54,816 nucleotides of DNA from Lachnospiraceae bacterium (lineage in GTDB: Bacteria > Bacillota > Clostridia > Lachnospirales > Lachnospiraceae), in the NCBI GenBank assembly GCA_910575835.1, contig CAJTGB010000035.1, positions 1 through 54,816 on the forward strand. Direction: 5' to 3'. Within the stretch, counting starts at the first letter, position 1. Every line of letters starts with the position of its first letter. Shown here one piece after another: positions 8,166-16,728 of this stretch. A model generated the notes under the pieces. The model saw only the letters and a program-made list of their open reading frames with translations, did no database searches and had not been told where the DNA came from. The position numbers and the translations under genes are program-made.

Positions 8166-8825
8166 ATGAAAAAACAAAGACACGACACTCGTTGGATGGT
8201 CAGTGTTGCACTTATGGCAGCAATCATCATCGTGCTGGCGAACACGCCGCTCGGTATGATCCAGCTTCCGATCATTAAGGCGACAACTGTACACATTCCC
8301 GTAATCATCGGTGCGATCCTGTTAGGGCCTTCGGCAGGAGCGGTTCTCGGCGCAGTATTCGGTATCTGTTCTCTGATCAGTAATACCATGGCACCGACCC
8401 TCTTATCCTTCGCTTTCTCCCCTTTTATGAGTACAACGGGGATTCCGGGAGCGCTGAAAGCCATCTGGATCTCAATTGGATGCAGGATCTTAATCGGGGT
8501 TGCAGCAGGCTGGCTGTGGATCCTTTTCACCAGATTAAGGGTGAATCAGATCGCCGCACTTCCAATCGTTGGATTTATCGGCTCTATGGTCAACACCGTT
8601 ACCGTCATGGGCAGCATCTACCTTCTCTTTGCCCGGCAGTATGCCGAAGCGAAGGAAGTTGCCGTAACTGCAGTATGGGGCTTGATCATGGGCACCGTCA
8701 CAGCGTCCGGCATCCCGGAGGCCATTGCCGCAGCCATACTGGTGCTTGCGCTCGGGAAAGTTCTGATCAGTGTATTCAAGAAGTCAAATATAGGAATGGT
8801 AAGCATGACCCAGGCAGCAAAGTAA
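8166..8825 (+). CDS. ECF transporter S component, pantothenate-type
   Basis: This is a 219-aa substrate-binding membrane subunit of an energy-coupling factor importer, with about six hydrophobic helices. The first helix carries the AxxxA-like contact motif MVSVALMAAI used to dock the T component. KATTVHIPVIIGAILLGPSA and the following SLISNTM and SFAFSPFM segments resemble pantothenate (PanT-like) S components, but a folate or other vitamin is not excluded. No A, A' or T subunits are nearby, as expected for group II systems that share a module encoded elsewhere. A ribosome site AAGGAGGA precedes the ATG. Confidence 0.82.
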   Translation: MKKQRHDTRWMVSVALMAAIIIVLANTPLGMIQLPIIKATTVHIPVIIGAILLGPSAGAVLGAVFGICSLISNTMAPTLLSFAFSPFMSTTGIPGALKAIWISIGCRILIGVAAGWLWILFTRLRVNQIAALPIVGFIGSMVNTVTVMGSIYLLFARQYAEAKEVAVTAVWGLIMGTVTASGIPEAIAAAILVLALGKVLISVFKKSNIGMVSMTQAAK

Positions 8826-8846
8826 GCCGGTCATTCCAGTAAAATG

Positions 8847-8905
8847 TGTCAAGTACCAAACTAAGTGCCAAACAAAGCAAAAATAACACAATTTGGTACT
8901 TGACA
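8847..8905. repeat. 14-bp inverted repeat overlapping the tRNA promoter
   Basis: TGTCAAGTACCAAA (8847-8860) pairs perfectly with TTTGGTACTTGACA (8892-8905) across a 31-nt loop. The right arm contains the -35 box TTGACA of the tRNA promoter. It lies just after the ECF gene and could act as its terminator, although no T-run follows. Confidence 0.6.
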
Positions 8906-8929
8906 ATTATAGACAATATATGGTATAAA
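8900..8929 (+). promoter_or_regulatory. promoter of tRNA-Trp
   Basis: TTGACA (8900-8905) and TATAAA (8924-8929) are 18 bp apart, placing the start of transcription roughly 15 bp before the mature tRNA 5' end. Confidence 0.7.
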
Positions 8930-8952
8930 TATCTAGTGTGATTAAGACACAT

Positions 8953-9023
8953 AGGGGATTGGTCAAGTGGTATGATAGGGGTCTCCAAAACCTTTGGCGG
9001 GGGTTCGATTCCCTCATCCCCTG
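8953..9023 (+). tRNA. tRNA-Trp (anticodon CCA)
   Basis: The 71-nt cloverleaf is complete. The acceptor arms AGGGGAT and ATCCCCT pair over 7 bp and are followed by discriminator G. The D arm is GTC/GAT with loop AAGTGGTAT, and the anticodon stem GGGGT/ACCTT (two G-U pairs) holds loop CTCCAAA with anticodon CCA. The T arm is GGGGG/CCCTC around TTCGATT. The 3' CCA is not encoded. Confidence 0.93.
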
Positions 9024-9059
9024 TTGGAAAAGAAAGGACTTTACGAAGGCCTGCTGAAA

Positions 9060-9080
9060 AGTTAACACAGTAGTTAACAC
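9060..9080. repeat. paired direct repeats downstream of the tRNA
   Basis: AGTTAACAC occurs at 9060-9068 and 9072-9080, 12 bp apart, between tRNA-Trp and a hairpin. Such short repeats next to a tRNA 3' end can be integrase arm sites, but no integrase is present. Confidence 0.35.
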
Positions 9081-9086
9081 GACATA

Positions 9087-9134
9087 AAAACACTTATATT
9101 ATTACGCTTTGCAGTGTATTAATATAAGTGTTTT
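9087..9134 (+). terminator. terminator hairpin after tRNA-Trp
   Basis: A perfect 14-bp stem (9087-9100 with 9121-9134) encloses a 20-nt loop and is followed by a T-rich run. A short T-run also occurs on the opposite side, so it may serve both directions. Confidence 0.7.
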
Positions 9135-9212
9135 AATTTTATATATTATTCGGAAGAAATCGGTATTAGCCGACTGCCCCTTTTTAACTTTTTATAACGT
9201 CAGTACAAGAGC

Positions 9213-10946
9213 TCAGTCATCTCTCAGAATCATATCGTTCAGCGGTTTACCCGGAGGCACGATCGGAAGAACATTCTCTTTCGGCTCAATTAAGAATTCA
9301 ACTATAGTCGGCGTTTTTAATGATTTTTTTGCTTCGATCAGGGCTATGTGAATATCTTCATATCGTTTGACACGAATTGCCTTTGCTCCATAACTTTCAG
9401 CCAGACGGACAAAATCAGGCACATATTCCGGGCAGCATGCCGAAGGTGTGCTGCAAATTGCCGGGCAGCTTTTTCTGCGCCTCATACAGGTACCGGAATA
9501 GCGTTTTTGATAAAACATCTCCTGCCATTGCCGCACATTTCCCAAATATCCATTATTCATAATGCAAATAATAATCGGCAGCTCATATACGACAGCCGTA
9601 GCCATTTCCTGAAGATTCATCTGAAAACCCCCGTCACCGCAGATCGAAATTACATCTTTATCGGGGTTTCCCAACTTTGCGCCGATCGCTGCCGGAAAAC
9701 CATATCCCATCGTTCCCATACCTCCCGAAGTAAGCAGTCGCTTTTTGTCTGTTAATTCGAGAAATTGAGTTGTCCATAATTGATTTTGCCCCACATCCGT
9801 TGTAATTACCGCATTTTCAAATGTTCTGTTTATTTCCTGAATAATATGTAAAGGCGTCATTTGTCTGTCGGTATCTTGCAGATCAGTAACCGGATGTTCT
9901 TTTTTCCAAAAATCCACTTGTTTCTGCCAATCCTCAATATTATAATCGTAATCCATTTCCAATAATACCTTAATCACATTTTTTGCATCGGCAACAATAG
10001 GAATATCGACCGCAATATTTTTTGAAATGGAGGCCGGGTCTATATCTGCATGAATGACCGCTGCCTTTTTTGCAAATTCACTCACCCTTCCAGTAATTCG
10101 GTCACTGAAGCGTACGCCGATTGCAAAAAGTACATCACATTCGCTGATCGCAGTATTGGCGGCATAACTTCCATGGACCCCCAGGTTGCCGACATATAAA
10201 GGATGTTCGGTCGGTATCGCACCTTTTCCCATAATAGTTGTTACCACAGGTATTCCTGTTTTTTCGGCAAGTGAAGTCATTTCCTTATTTGCATGAGCAA
10301 TATTGACACCTCCCCCCAAAAGAAATACTGGACGTTCCGCATTTTTCAGACATTCAAGCGATTTCTTGATCTGTCCTGAATGAACGCTTGAATTCGGTCT
10401 GTAACTTCGAAGTTCGATTTGCTCTGGGTAGAAATCGTTTCCTAACGCTTGTTGAACGTCCTTGGGCAGATCAACTACAGCGACACCCGGCTTTCCTGAA
10501 CACGCAATATAAAACGCCTTTTTTATAACCGCTCCCAGATCCTCCCGTTTACGGACGGTCACAGCATATTTGCTGATACTACTTGTAATTCCTACAATAT
10601 CAACTTCTTGAAAAGCGTCGTTCCCAATCAGGTGTGTTGCCACTTGCCCGGTAAAGCAAACTAACGGAACACTATCATAATTTGCCGTAGCAATTCCAGT
10701 CACCAAATTGGTTGCTCCGGGACCACTGGTAACAAGGCAGACACCCACCTGCCCCGTAGAGCGTGCATACCCGTCTGCCGCATGGACAAGTGCCTGCTCA
10801 TGTCTTGGCAGGATAAGATCGATTGCCTCCGCACCATAAAGAGCATTAAATAAATCGATTGCCTGGCCTCCGGGATAAGCAAACAGCGTTTTAACCTTTT
10901 CGGCCAGCAATGCTTTTACAAATAATTCCGCCCCGGTAATTTTCAT
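9213..10946 (-). CDS. ilvB: acetolactate synthase large subunit (ThDP enzyme)
   Basis: This enzyme condenses pyruvate to acetolactate (valine/leucine route) or pyruvate with 2-oxobutyrate. FAYPGGQAIDLF and RHEQALVHAADGYAR hold the ThDP-activating Glu, and the ThDP-Mg motif GDGGFQMN...NNGYLG is intact. FQEVDIVGIT is typical of anabolic IlvB. An unusual loop at about residues 486-505 has five cysteines (487, 494, 498, 504, 505) amid RRRKSC, where many enzymes have a short linker. No ilvN regulatory subunit is adjacent. Base composition is AT-richer than flanking genes, and a TetR gene lies upstream in the same direction, suggesting a small transferred cassette. Confidence 0.92.
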   Translation of the reverse strand: MKITGAELFVKALLAEKVKTLFAYPGGQAIDLFNALYGAEAIDLILPRHEQALVHAADGYARSTGQVGVCLVTSGPGATNLVTGIATANYDSVPLVCFTGQVATHLIGNDAFQEVDIVGITSSISKYAVTVRKREDLGAVIKKAFYIACSGKPGVAVVDLPKDVQQALGNDFYPEQIELRSYRPNSSVHSGQIKKSLECLKNAERPVFLLGGGVNIAHANKEMTSLAEKTGIPVVTTIMGKGAIPTEHPLYVGNLGVHGSYAANTAISECDVLFAIGVRFSDRITGRVSEFAKKAAVIHADIDPASISKNIAVDIPIVADAKNVIKVLLEMDYDYNIEDWQKQVDFWKKEHPVTDLQDTDRQMTPLHIIQEINRTFENAVITTDVGQNQLWTTQFLELTDKKRLLTSGGMGTMGYGFPAAIGAKLGNPDKDVISICGDGGFQMNLQEMATAVVYELPIIICIMNNGYLGNVRQWQEMFYQKRYSGTCMRRRKSCPAICSTPSACCPEYVPDFVRLAESYGAKAIRVKRYEDIHIALIEAKKSLKTPTIVEFLIEPKENVLPIVPPGKPLNDMILRDD

Positions 10947-10968
10947 AGATCAGTCCTCCTTTTTGATT

Positions 10969-11028
10969 GCAAGTACTTGCTTGCATATATTGTTTTTTTA
11001 TACGGCACTATCAAAAGATAGTACCGTA
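10969..11028. promoter_or_regulatory. ilvB-tetR spacer with two dyads
   Basis: The spacer between the TetR gene and ilvB holds a perfect palindrome GCAAGTACTTGC (10969-10980) with an extra TTGC repeat, and a 12-bp inverted repeat with one mismatch (11001-11012/11017-11028). On the minus strand TTGATA (11009-11014) and an AT-rich -10-like stretch near 10986-10991 could be the ilvB promoter, which would put the palindrome at the transcription start. These are candidate TetR operators. The second dyad lacks a T-run in the gene direction, so a terminator role is less likely. Confidence 0.5.
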
Positions 11029-11032
11029 TATA

Positions 11033-11614
11033 TTACTGCTTCTGAGTGATGCCATATATAAATGTTTGAACAGATTGTTTAATAAACTCTTCCCTTCCCA
11101 CCGGTGAAAGATGATTCTCGAATGAAGCGCTTAAAAACGTATAGCCGAATGTACTCGAAAATATAGTCATAGCCAGACACTCCAGATCTGCCTCCGGCAT
11201 TTTCCCCCGGCTGACCATTTCTTTGAAATAGTCCGTTAATGAAGATAAAAAAACCTGCGGAACCTTCATCACCAACGGAGCCGATTCTCCATATAATTGG
11301 GGCGCCCTCAATCCAATAGATAATTTCACAAAATCAGGAGTTATCCGGTTCATGTATTCTGTCATAAACATCTCCAAGTCGGACGCTAGCTCCCACTTGA
11401 CATTTTTAAAAACATCGGGCGTTAGATTCCCTCGCCATTTCTCTTGTTCAATGCCGTTCAGCACAATATCCTTCTTATTCTTAAACTTACGAAACAGCGT
11501 ACATTCATTTACTCCCGCTAATTGGGCGATATCCCTTGTCGTAGTGGCAACATATCCTTTGTCTTTAACAAGAGACATAGCTGCGTCTATGATTTTCTGG
11601 CTGGTTTCATCCAT
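11033..11614 (-). CDS. TetR/AcrR-family transcriptional regulator
   Basis: This is a roughly 193-aa one-component repressor. The N-terminal helix-turn-helix is TTTRDIAQLAGVNECTLFRK, and the remainder is a helical ligand-binding domain without an assignable ligand. I start at the second ATG (11614), because GGAGG lies 8 nt upstream. The first ATG (11629) overlaps that ribosome site. It lies directly upstream of ilvB in the same orientation, and both are AT-richer than their surroundings, so ilvB is its likely target. That link is inferred from position and the palindrome in the spacer. Confidence 0.88.
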   Translation of the reverse strand: MDETSQKIIDAAMSLVKDKGYVATTTRDIAQLAGVNECTLFRKFKNKKDIVLNGIEQEKWRGNLTPDVFKNVKWELASDLEMFMTEYMNRITPDFVKLSIGLRAPQLYGESAPLVMKVPQVFLSSLTDYFKEMVSRGKMPEADLECLAMTIFSSTFGYTFLSASFENHLSPVGREEFIKQSVQTFIYGITQKQ

Positions 11615-11648
11615 TCGGCATTCCTCCATCCAATATGTAAGTAATCAA

Positions 11649-12587
11649 CTATGCCCCGGTTCCCGCCGATATTCCATCCATGAATTCAACGATCCCCGCC
11701 TCTACTTCATCCTTGATCGCAGCATAATTATGAATCTCATGACGATATCCTGAATATACCTTCGTCTTTACAGTATGTCCTGTCTGGCACAGCCAGTTTG
11801 TAACCTCGTAGATTCCCTTGCCATACTCTCCTACAGGATCCTGGTCTCCCCCGATATTGTAAACCGGAAGCCCCGCCGGAACCTTCTTCGCCCATTCTTC
11901 ACCATTAATCGCATTCATCATCTGCGTAAAATAGAGCATGGACTGATTCGTAACCGGCTTGGTAAACGCATCAAACGGATCCGCCGCATGGTCCTTCTGC
12001 ACATATGGATCGGCACAGATCCATTCGTTTCCGATGGTGATGTCACCGCACCGTTCACACATCCATCCCATAAGACTGCCCGCGAACTCGGCGTCGGATT
12101 CCTTTCCCCTGCCTTCTTCTACAGCCTTTTCCAATGCCGCGGCAGTTTCTTTAGCGCCGCGGAATATTCCCGCCGTTCCGCAAATGGTGATACCTGCCAG
12201 CTCTTCGCCGTATTTGGCCGCATAATCCCTTACAATGAAGGAACCCATACTATGTCCGAAGAAAAAGTACGGAAGTTCCGGGTACTTCTCACACACCAGC
12301 GTTTTCAGCCTGTGCTCGTCCTCCACCATAGTGCCGAACCCCTTGTCTCCCCAGTCTCCCCAGGTATCGTTCTCCATAGCCGTCTTCCCATGGCCCACAT
12401 GATCGTCTGCCGCTACGATGTAGCCTGCATCCATGAACTTAACGATCATATGCAGATACCTTCTGGAATGCTCGCCGAATCCATGTACGACCTGCACGAT
12501 TCCCTTTGGCTTCGCGGCCGGAACATAGATCCATGCATGTACCTCATCCCGCTCGTTAAATGACTGAAAATTCACCTCATGTAACAT
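11649..12587 (-). CDS. alpha/beta hydrolase, monoacylglycerol lipase/lysophospholipase-like
   Basis: This is a 312-aa serine hydrolase. The oxyanion segment is VQVVHGFGEHSRRY, the nucleophile elbow is GHSMGS (Ser113), and the C-terminal acid/His region includes GGDQDPVGEYGKG and SGYRHEIHN. The pattern HGFGEHSRRY with DHVGHGKT matches the Hydrolase_4 (monoglyceride lipase-like) family. There is no signal peptide, so it is probably cytosolic. The substrate is likely a lysolipid or monoacylglycerol, but this is inferred from family only. It begins 30 bp after the ThrE-like gene and may share its transcript. Confidence 0.87.
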   Translation of the reverse strand: MLHEVNFQSFNERDEVHAWIYVPAAKPKGIVQVVHGFGEHSRRYLHMIVKFMDAGYIVAADDHVGHGKTAMENDTWGDWGDKGFGTMVEDEHRLKTLVCEKYPELPYFFFGHSMGSFIVRDYAAKYGEELAGITICGTAGIFRGAKETAAALEKAVEEGRGKESDAEFAGSLMGWMCERCGDITIGNEWICADPYVQKDHAADPFDAFTKPVTNQSMLYFTQMMNAINGEEWAKKVPAGLPVYNIGGDQDPVGEYGKGIYEVTNWLCQTGHTVKTKVYSGYRHEIHNYAAIKDEVEAGIVEFMDGISAGTGA

Positions 12588-12617
12588 TAAAAATACCTCC
12601 TTCTTTGATAATCAGCT

Positions 12618-13880
12618 TCAGACCTTTGCCGCCTGAGAACTCTTACCTGAACTCTTGCCGATATGGTAGTCCGTCTTAAGCATATGCATAATACTTCTGG
12701 ACGCCACATCCACAATAATAAATCCAAACGCGATCGCAAGACAGGTCGCGAACAGAACGATCATCTCTCCAAAAGCAAGATCAATATCCTTGCTCACACA
12801 TCCGTACATCATATAATACAGATTCGGTCCCGGAATCAACGGGAATACCGAAGCCGTGAGGAAGATCGTGGACGGCGCCCTGTTGATCCTGGACATAATA
12901 AATGCATAAAATGCAACAAATACCGCCGCAACCAGCGTTGCCAGGAAGTTGCTCGGCCTTACCGCATAGACCGCGATATAGATCCCCCAGGTAAAGAACG
13001 CGCCGATCCCTGAATAGATCACCTGACGCCCCCGGATCTTAAACCACAGGGCAAATCCGATACAGGCAACCGTACAGGATATCAGCTGGATCGGTATATT
13101 ATGGTTCAGAATGAATCCATCGGACGCCGCTCCGTCAAGTATCATAATGGCAAGCGCGATCCCAAATGCGATTCCCGCAGCGCCAAGCATAGAATTCATA
13201 ATATGCAGCGCGCCGGATATGAAGTCTCTCTGCAGCACATCCCTGATCCCGTTCGTGACTCCAAGACCGCTGATCAGCAGCATAACGATCCCGATCATCA
13301 CCCTGTCAGGATGACTGCCGATTCCCAGACGCACCGCCGCCAAGATGATTATCTCCGAGAGGAAGGACAGTATCATATTATAGACAAGGAGATTCCCTTC
13401 TCTTTTCCCAAGCCACTCTCCCACAACGACGATCATCAGAGACACGAGCACCGCGATAACCGCGTCTGCAAAATTACAGCCGAAAAATACTGCGAACCCG
13501 GCTCCGCCCATAACTCCCGCGAAATATTTTACTGCCGGATGCTGGCTGTCCCTATCCATTACTTCCTGATATTTCTCCCGGAATACCTTCTCATCCGGCG
13601 TATTTGCACACACATATCTGGACAGATTATTCAGATAGTCCAGTCTGTCGAAATCTATATCCGTCGACTCTATATGCCGAATCTGCGTGATAATCTCTCC
13701 TTCCGGCGTCTCCACCGTTATCTGGAGATTACTCGGAATCGCATACACATCATACCTTACAAATCCGTAGCTTCTGCACATCCTGTACAGGCTGTCTTCC
13801 AATCTGAAATTCTCGGCTCCGCTTTGCAGCATCGCCTCTCCAACATCCAGAATCGACTGCACGATCTTCTTGTAATCCAT
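12618..13880 (-). CDS. ThrE-type threonine/serine exporter family protein (fused)
   Basis: This is a 420-aa protein joining the two halves of the ThrE family. A cytosolic N-terminal part of about 130 residues (GEAMLQSGAENFRLEDSLYR; VYAIPSNLQITVETP) precedes about ten hydrophobic helices in two blocks. The second block contains FPLIPGPNLYYMMYG. In Corynebacterium ThrE exports threonine and serine. Firmicute homologues are often split into two genes, so this fused form is worth noting. The true substrate here is not known. Confidence 0.87.
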   Translation of the reverse strand: MDYKKIVQSILDVGEAMLQSGAENFRLEDSLYRMCRSYGFVRYDVYAIPSNLQITVETPEGEIITQIRHIESTDIDFDRLDYLNNLSRYVCANTPDEKVFREKYQEVMDRDSQHPAVKYFAGVMGGAGFAVFFGCNFADAVIAVLVSLMIVVVGEWLGKREGNLLVYNMILSFLSEIIILAAVRLGIGSHPDRVMIGIVMLLISGLGVTNGIRDVLQRDFISGALHIMNSMLGAAGIAFGIALAIMILDGAASDGFILNHNIPIQLISCTVACIGFALWFKIRGRQVIYSGIGAFFTWGIYIAVYAVRPSNFLATLVAAVFVAFYAFIMSRINRAPSTIFLTASVFPLIPGPNLYYMMYGCVSKDIDLAFGEMIVLFATCLAIAFGFIIVDVASRSIMHMLKTDYHIGKSSGKSSQAAKV

Positions 13881-13987
13881 ATCCGCAACACCCTCCTAAG
13901 AATAAATCCACTTAACAAACGGTATTACTTTATCACAATTTTTTTCAATATACAAGTGCAAATGACATCCTGTTTTCCTGCCGGTCC

Positions 13988-16090
13988 TTATATTTTAAAA
14001 TACCCATCATTACTATTCCTAATACATGATTCATACTCCATAATATACAGTTCATGCAGCGCCCGCGTCGCACAGATATACCTGAACTGGGCAAAAAGCG
14101 GATTCCCCTTTTCACCGCCCATCACAAATACCTGGTCAAATTCCAGCCCTTTTGCCATATAAAACGTTGTGACCGTGACCCCCTTCTGAAAATTTGCACT
14201 GTTCCTGTCAATATACGCCGCGTCTGTTCTGACCTCCTTAACGGCATCCCAGATCCTCTGTGCCTCCTTCTCTGTCATCGCCAGTATCGCAGCAGTCTCA
14301 TATCCGCCGTCGCCAAGCCTCAGCCTTTCAAGTACACGCTTTGCCGCGTCCTTATATGACGTACACCCTACCTCTTCTACGTCCCTGCCGTGTCTCTCCA
14401 TATACTCAATTCCGGTGATACCGGCGATCTGATTGGCATATTCCGTGATCTCACAGGTATTGCGGTAGCTTCGGTTCAGTTCGATCTTCCGCGTCTTCCT
14501 CCCCAGGAGCTTCGGCAAAAACGCCAGAACATCCTGCGCCCTTACATCTACCGTCTGCGCCCGGTCTCCAAGTATAGTCATATTGCAGGAAAACATTTTC
14601 TCCAGGATCACATACTGCAGATATGAATAATCCTGCATCTCATCGATCACCAGATGACGGATATTCCCGCGGCCCGTCATGGCAAACAGGCGGTATTTCA
14701 GATACAGAACCGGGTAAACATCCTCATACGCCAGAATCCTCTCTTCGTACGGCAGATCTGGCAGCCTCGGCCATCCGTATTCTTCCAGAATCCAGTTATA
14801 GATCTCGTACAGATCCCTGGTTACATACATACTGCCGAACTTTTCCCGAACACTCTCCATCTCTTCTTTGGACAGGTCGCAGCCGTGCAGCGTCTCATAC
14901 TCGTCTACAAAATACTCCAGAACCGCATCCATACGTGAGAGGATCGGAATATTCTGATACTGGAAGTAAAACATCCGAAGGATCTCTTCCGCCTTTTTTA
15001 CCGTTCCTCTGTATTGGACGTCCTTAAAATCCACCAGGCGGTCTTCCAGTTCAATCAGGAATCCTTCCACCGCTGATACATATTCCTCAGACTGCTTCCA
15101 CCTGTATCTGTCCTCTTGATACTCCTGTTCCTTATCTGCATCCGCAAAGTCCGGCGATCCTGCCGAAGACGCGGCCATCTGCCTCTCGATCTGATCCCAC
15201 CTGTCCTCGCAATCTGTGACAACCTCCTTAAGCTCCCTGTATGCGAAGAGATCAAAGCTCATCTCCTGTATATTCTCCTCTCCAAGTTCTGGAAGGATGT
15301 GGGAAATATAATCAGAGAATACACTGTTCGGCGACAGGATCAGGATATTCGATGATTTCAGACGCCCTCTGTCGCGGTACAGAAGATACGCGATCCGGTG
15401 CAGCGCTATGGACGTCTTGCCGCTGCCGGCCGCTCCCTGGATGATCAATACCTTATCCTTTGTGTTGCGGATGATGGAATTCTGCTCCTTCTGGATCGTC
15501 CGCACGATATTCTTAAGCCGGACATCCGCATTCGTACCTAATTCCTGTTTTAAGATCTCATCATCGATCTTAATATCACTCTCAAATTCATAGATCATCT
15601 TCCCGTTACGGATCTTATATTGCCGTTTTGACAGGATCTCTCCCTCCATCAGGCCGCCCGGCGCCTCATAGGGAGCGGCGCCCTTATCATAATCATAGAA
15701 CAGGCCGCTAACCGGCGCCCGCCAGTCATAGATCAGCGGCACCCCTCCCCTCTCCTTCGCGAAATTACCGATCCCGATATAGAAGATCTCCGGCCCGTCC
15801 TCCCCCTCATAGACGAAGTCCACACTGCCGAAAAAGGGAGACTTAAGCATCCTCTTCCATCTATGACGCTGCTTTTGGTGCTCCTGGCTTGCATTGACCT
15901 GGGTCAAAAGCGCCTGCTGATTGTCATAATCCTCATATCCGTACTGGTCCATCTCCGCATAATTCTCCCAGTAATACTCATTCATCTCTGATATGTCCTT
16001 CTGGACATTCCGAATCACCTCATCAACTTCCCGTATCCTCTTCCTTAACTGCTCTGTCACATATTCCAAATATTCTGTTCCTCTGCTCAT
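13988..16090 (-). CDS. helD: HelD-like superfamily 1 helicase / RNA polymerase-associated ATPase
   Basis: This 700-aa UvrD/Rep-type ATPase fits the HelD family, which in Gram-positives binds RNA polymerase and frees stalled enzyme from DNA. An N-terminal coiled-coil arm spans about residues 1-80. The Walker A motif GAAGSGKTS is at 219-227, Walker B is VIDEMQDYSYLQYV, and motif VI region reads YMAKGLEFDQVFVMG. The N-terminal arm before the motor is characteristic of HelD rather than UvrD. It is separated by 17 bp from a small gene of unknown function upstream. Confidence 0.9.
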   Translation of the reverse strand: MSRGTEYLEYVTEQLRKRIREVDEVIRNVQKDISEMNEYYWENYAEMDQYGYEDYDNQQALLTQVNASQEHQKQRHRWKRMLKSPFFGSVDFVYEGEDGPEIFYIGIGNFAKERGGVPLIYDWRAPVSGLFYDYDKGAAPYEAPGGLMEGEILSKRQYKIRNGKMIYEFESDIKIDDEILKQELGTNADVRLKNIVRTIQKEQNSIIRNTKDKVLIIQGAAGSGKTSIALHRIAYLLYRDRGRLKSSNILILSPNSVFSDYISHILPELGEENIQEMSFDLFAYRELKEVVTDCEDRWDQIERQMAASSAGSPDFADADKEQEYQEDRYRWKQSEEYVSAVEGFLIELEDRLVDFKDVQYRGTVKKAEEILRMFYFQYQNIPILSRMDAVLEYFVDEYETLHGCDLSKEEMESVREKFGSMYVTRDLYEIYNWILEEYGWPRLPDLPYEERILAYEDVYPVLYLKYRLFAMTGRGNIRHLVIDEMQDYSYLQYVILEKMFSCNMTILGDRAQTVDVRAQDVLAFLPKLLGRKTRKIELNRSYRNTCEITEYANQIAGITGIEYMERHGRDVEEVGCTSYKDAAKRVLERLRLGDGGYETAAILAMTEKEAQRIWDAVKEVRTDAAYIDRNSANFQKGVTVTTFYMAKGLEFDQVFVMGGEKGNPLFAQFRYICATRALHELYIMEYESCIRNSNDGYFKI

Positions 16091-16107
16091 GCTGTCTTTT
16101 CCTTTAC

Positions 16108-16476
16108 CTAATTCTTAATCACACCGATCTTCTGAAAGACCGGGTACAGATAGCTGGCGCCGAATGTCCCTAATTTCTTAGGGCCGGTCACCACCCGCCC
16201 AAGCTCCAGAGCTTTACCAAATGCCGCCATGACGCTCGCCCTCGTTATGGACTTATCCTTCCTTGTCACAAACATCTCATTTCCCTTGATAATATAAAAA
16301 AATTCCAGATTCTTCGCCGTATAGAACAGATGGCCCTGTAACTCCACGATCGTATCCCACAGCAGATCCGCAGATACATCCCTCTCCGATTCCTGCAGCG
16401 CTTTTTCCAGATATTCGACTGCCTGCTTCTGTTTTGCCGTCATCTCGGCACTACACTCAATATTATGCTCTTTCAT
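16108..16476 (-). CDS. conserved small protein of unknown function
   Basis: A 122-aa soluble, mixed-charge protein that I do not recognise. It contains LLWDTIVELQGHLFYTAKNL and ends GASYLYPVFQKIGVIKN. A mid-protein TRKDKSITRASV segment is basic. It has no membrane segment, signal peptide or metal motif. Its coding frame is solid, with normal codon use and only 17 bp to the helicase, so it is probably a real gene in the helD transcript. Confidence 0.7.
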   Translation of the reverse strand: MKEHNIECSAEMTAKQKQAVEYLEKALQESERDVSADLLWDTIVELQGHLFYTAKNLEFFYIIKGNEMFVTRKDKSITRASVMAAFGKALELGRVVTGPKKLGTFGASYLYPVFQKIGVIKN

Positions 16477-16605
16477 CGCCGTTTAACTCCATATTTGATA
16501 AGACAACATTAACTTACTGTCCGCCCATTGCCGTGCAAACTCCTCAATAAATTATGAATACAACTATTATGCCATAATTCCTTATTTTTAACAATACAAA
16601 GTCTA

Positions 16606-16633
16606 ACGTACAAATGACGACGTACAAATGACG
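16606..16633. repeat. 14-bp perfect tandem repeat
   Basis: ACGTACAAATGACG is present twice head to tail (16606-16619, 16620-16633). The second copy runs into the left arm of the adjacent hairpin. The rest of 16477-16605 shows no gene. Confidence 0.75.
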
Positions 16634-16674
16634 GTTATAAAACAGACTGTCCGTCTGCCTTATAACCGTCATTT
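16626..16674 (-). terminator. hairpin terminator downstream of ridA
   Basis: A 14-bp stem (16626-16639 with 16661-16674) carries an inner CAGAC/GTCTG stem. It lies about 55 bp past the ridA stop. The T-run is better on the plus side (TTTTT) than on the minus side, so it may work in both directions. Confidence 0.65.
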
Positions 16675-16728
16675 TTCATTGCATGCACATCTTTTAATAG
16701 AAAACCGTCTGGTTGATTCCCGCTGATA

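Noticed and set aside
9060-9080. Full tRNA attachment site of an integrative element
   Set aside because: There are short direct repeats by tRNA-Trp, but no duplicated tRNA 3' end and no integrase in the window.
13101-14162. 353-codon plus-strand frame opposite the ThrE and helicase genes
   Set aside because: It spans the antisense of two clear genes and reads as low-complexity His/Arg-rich sequence.
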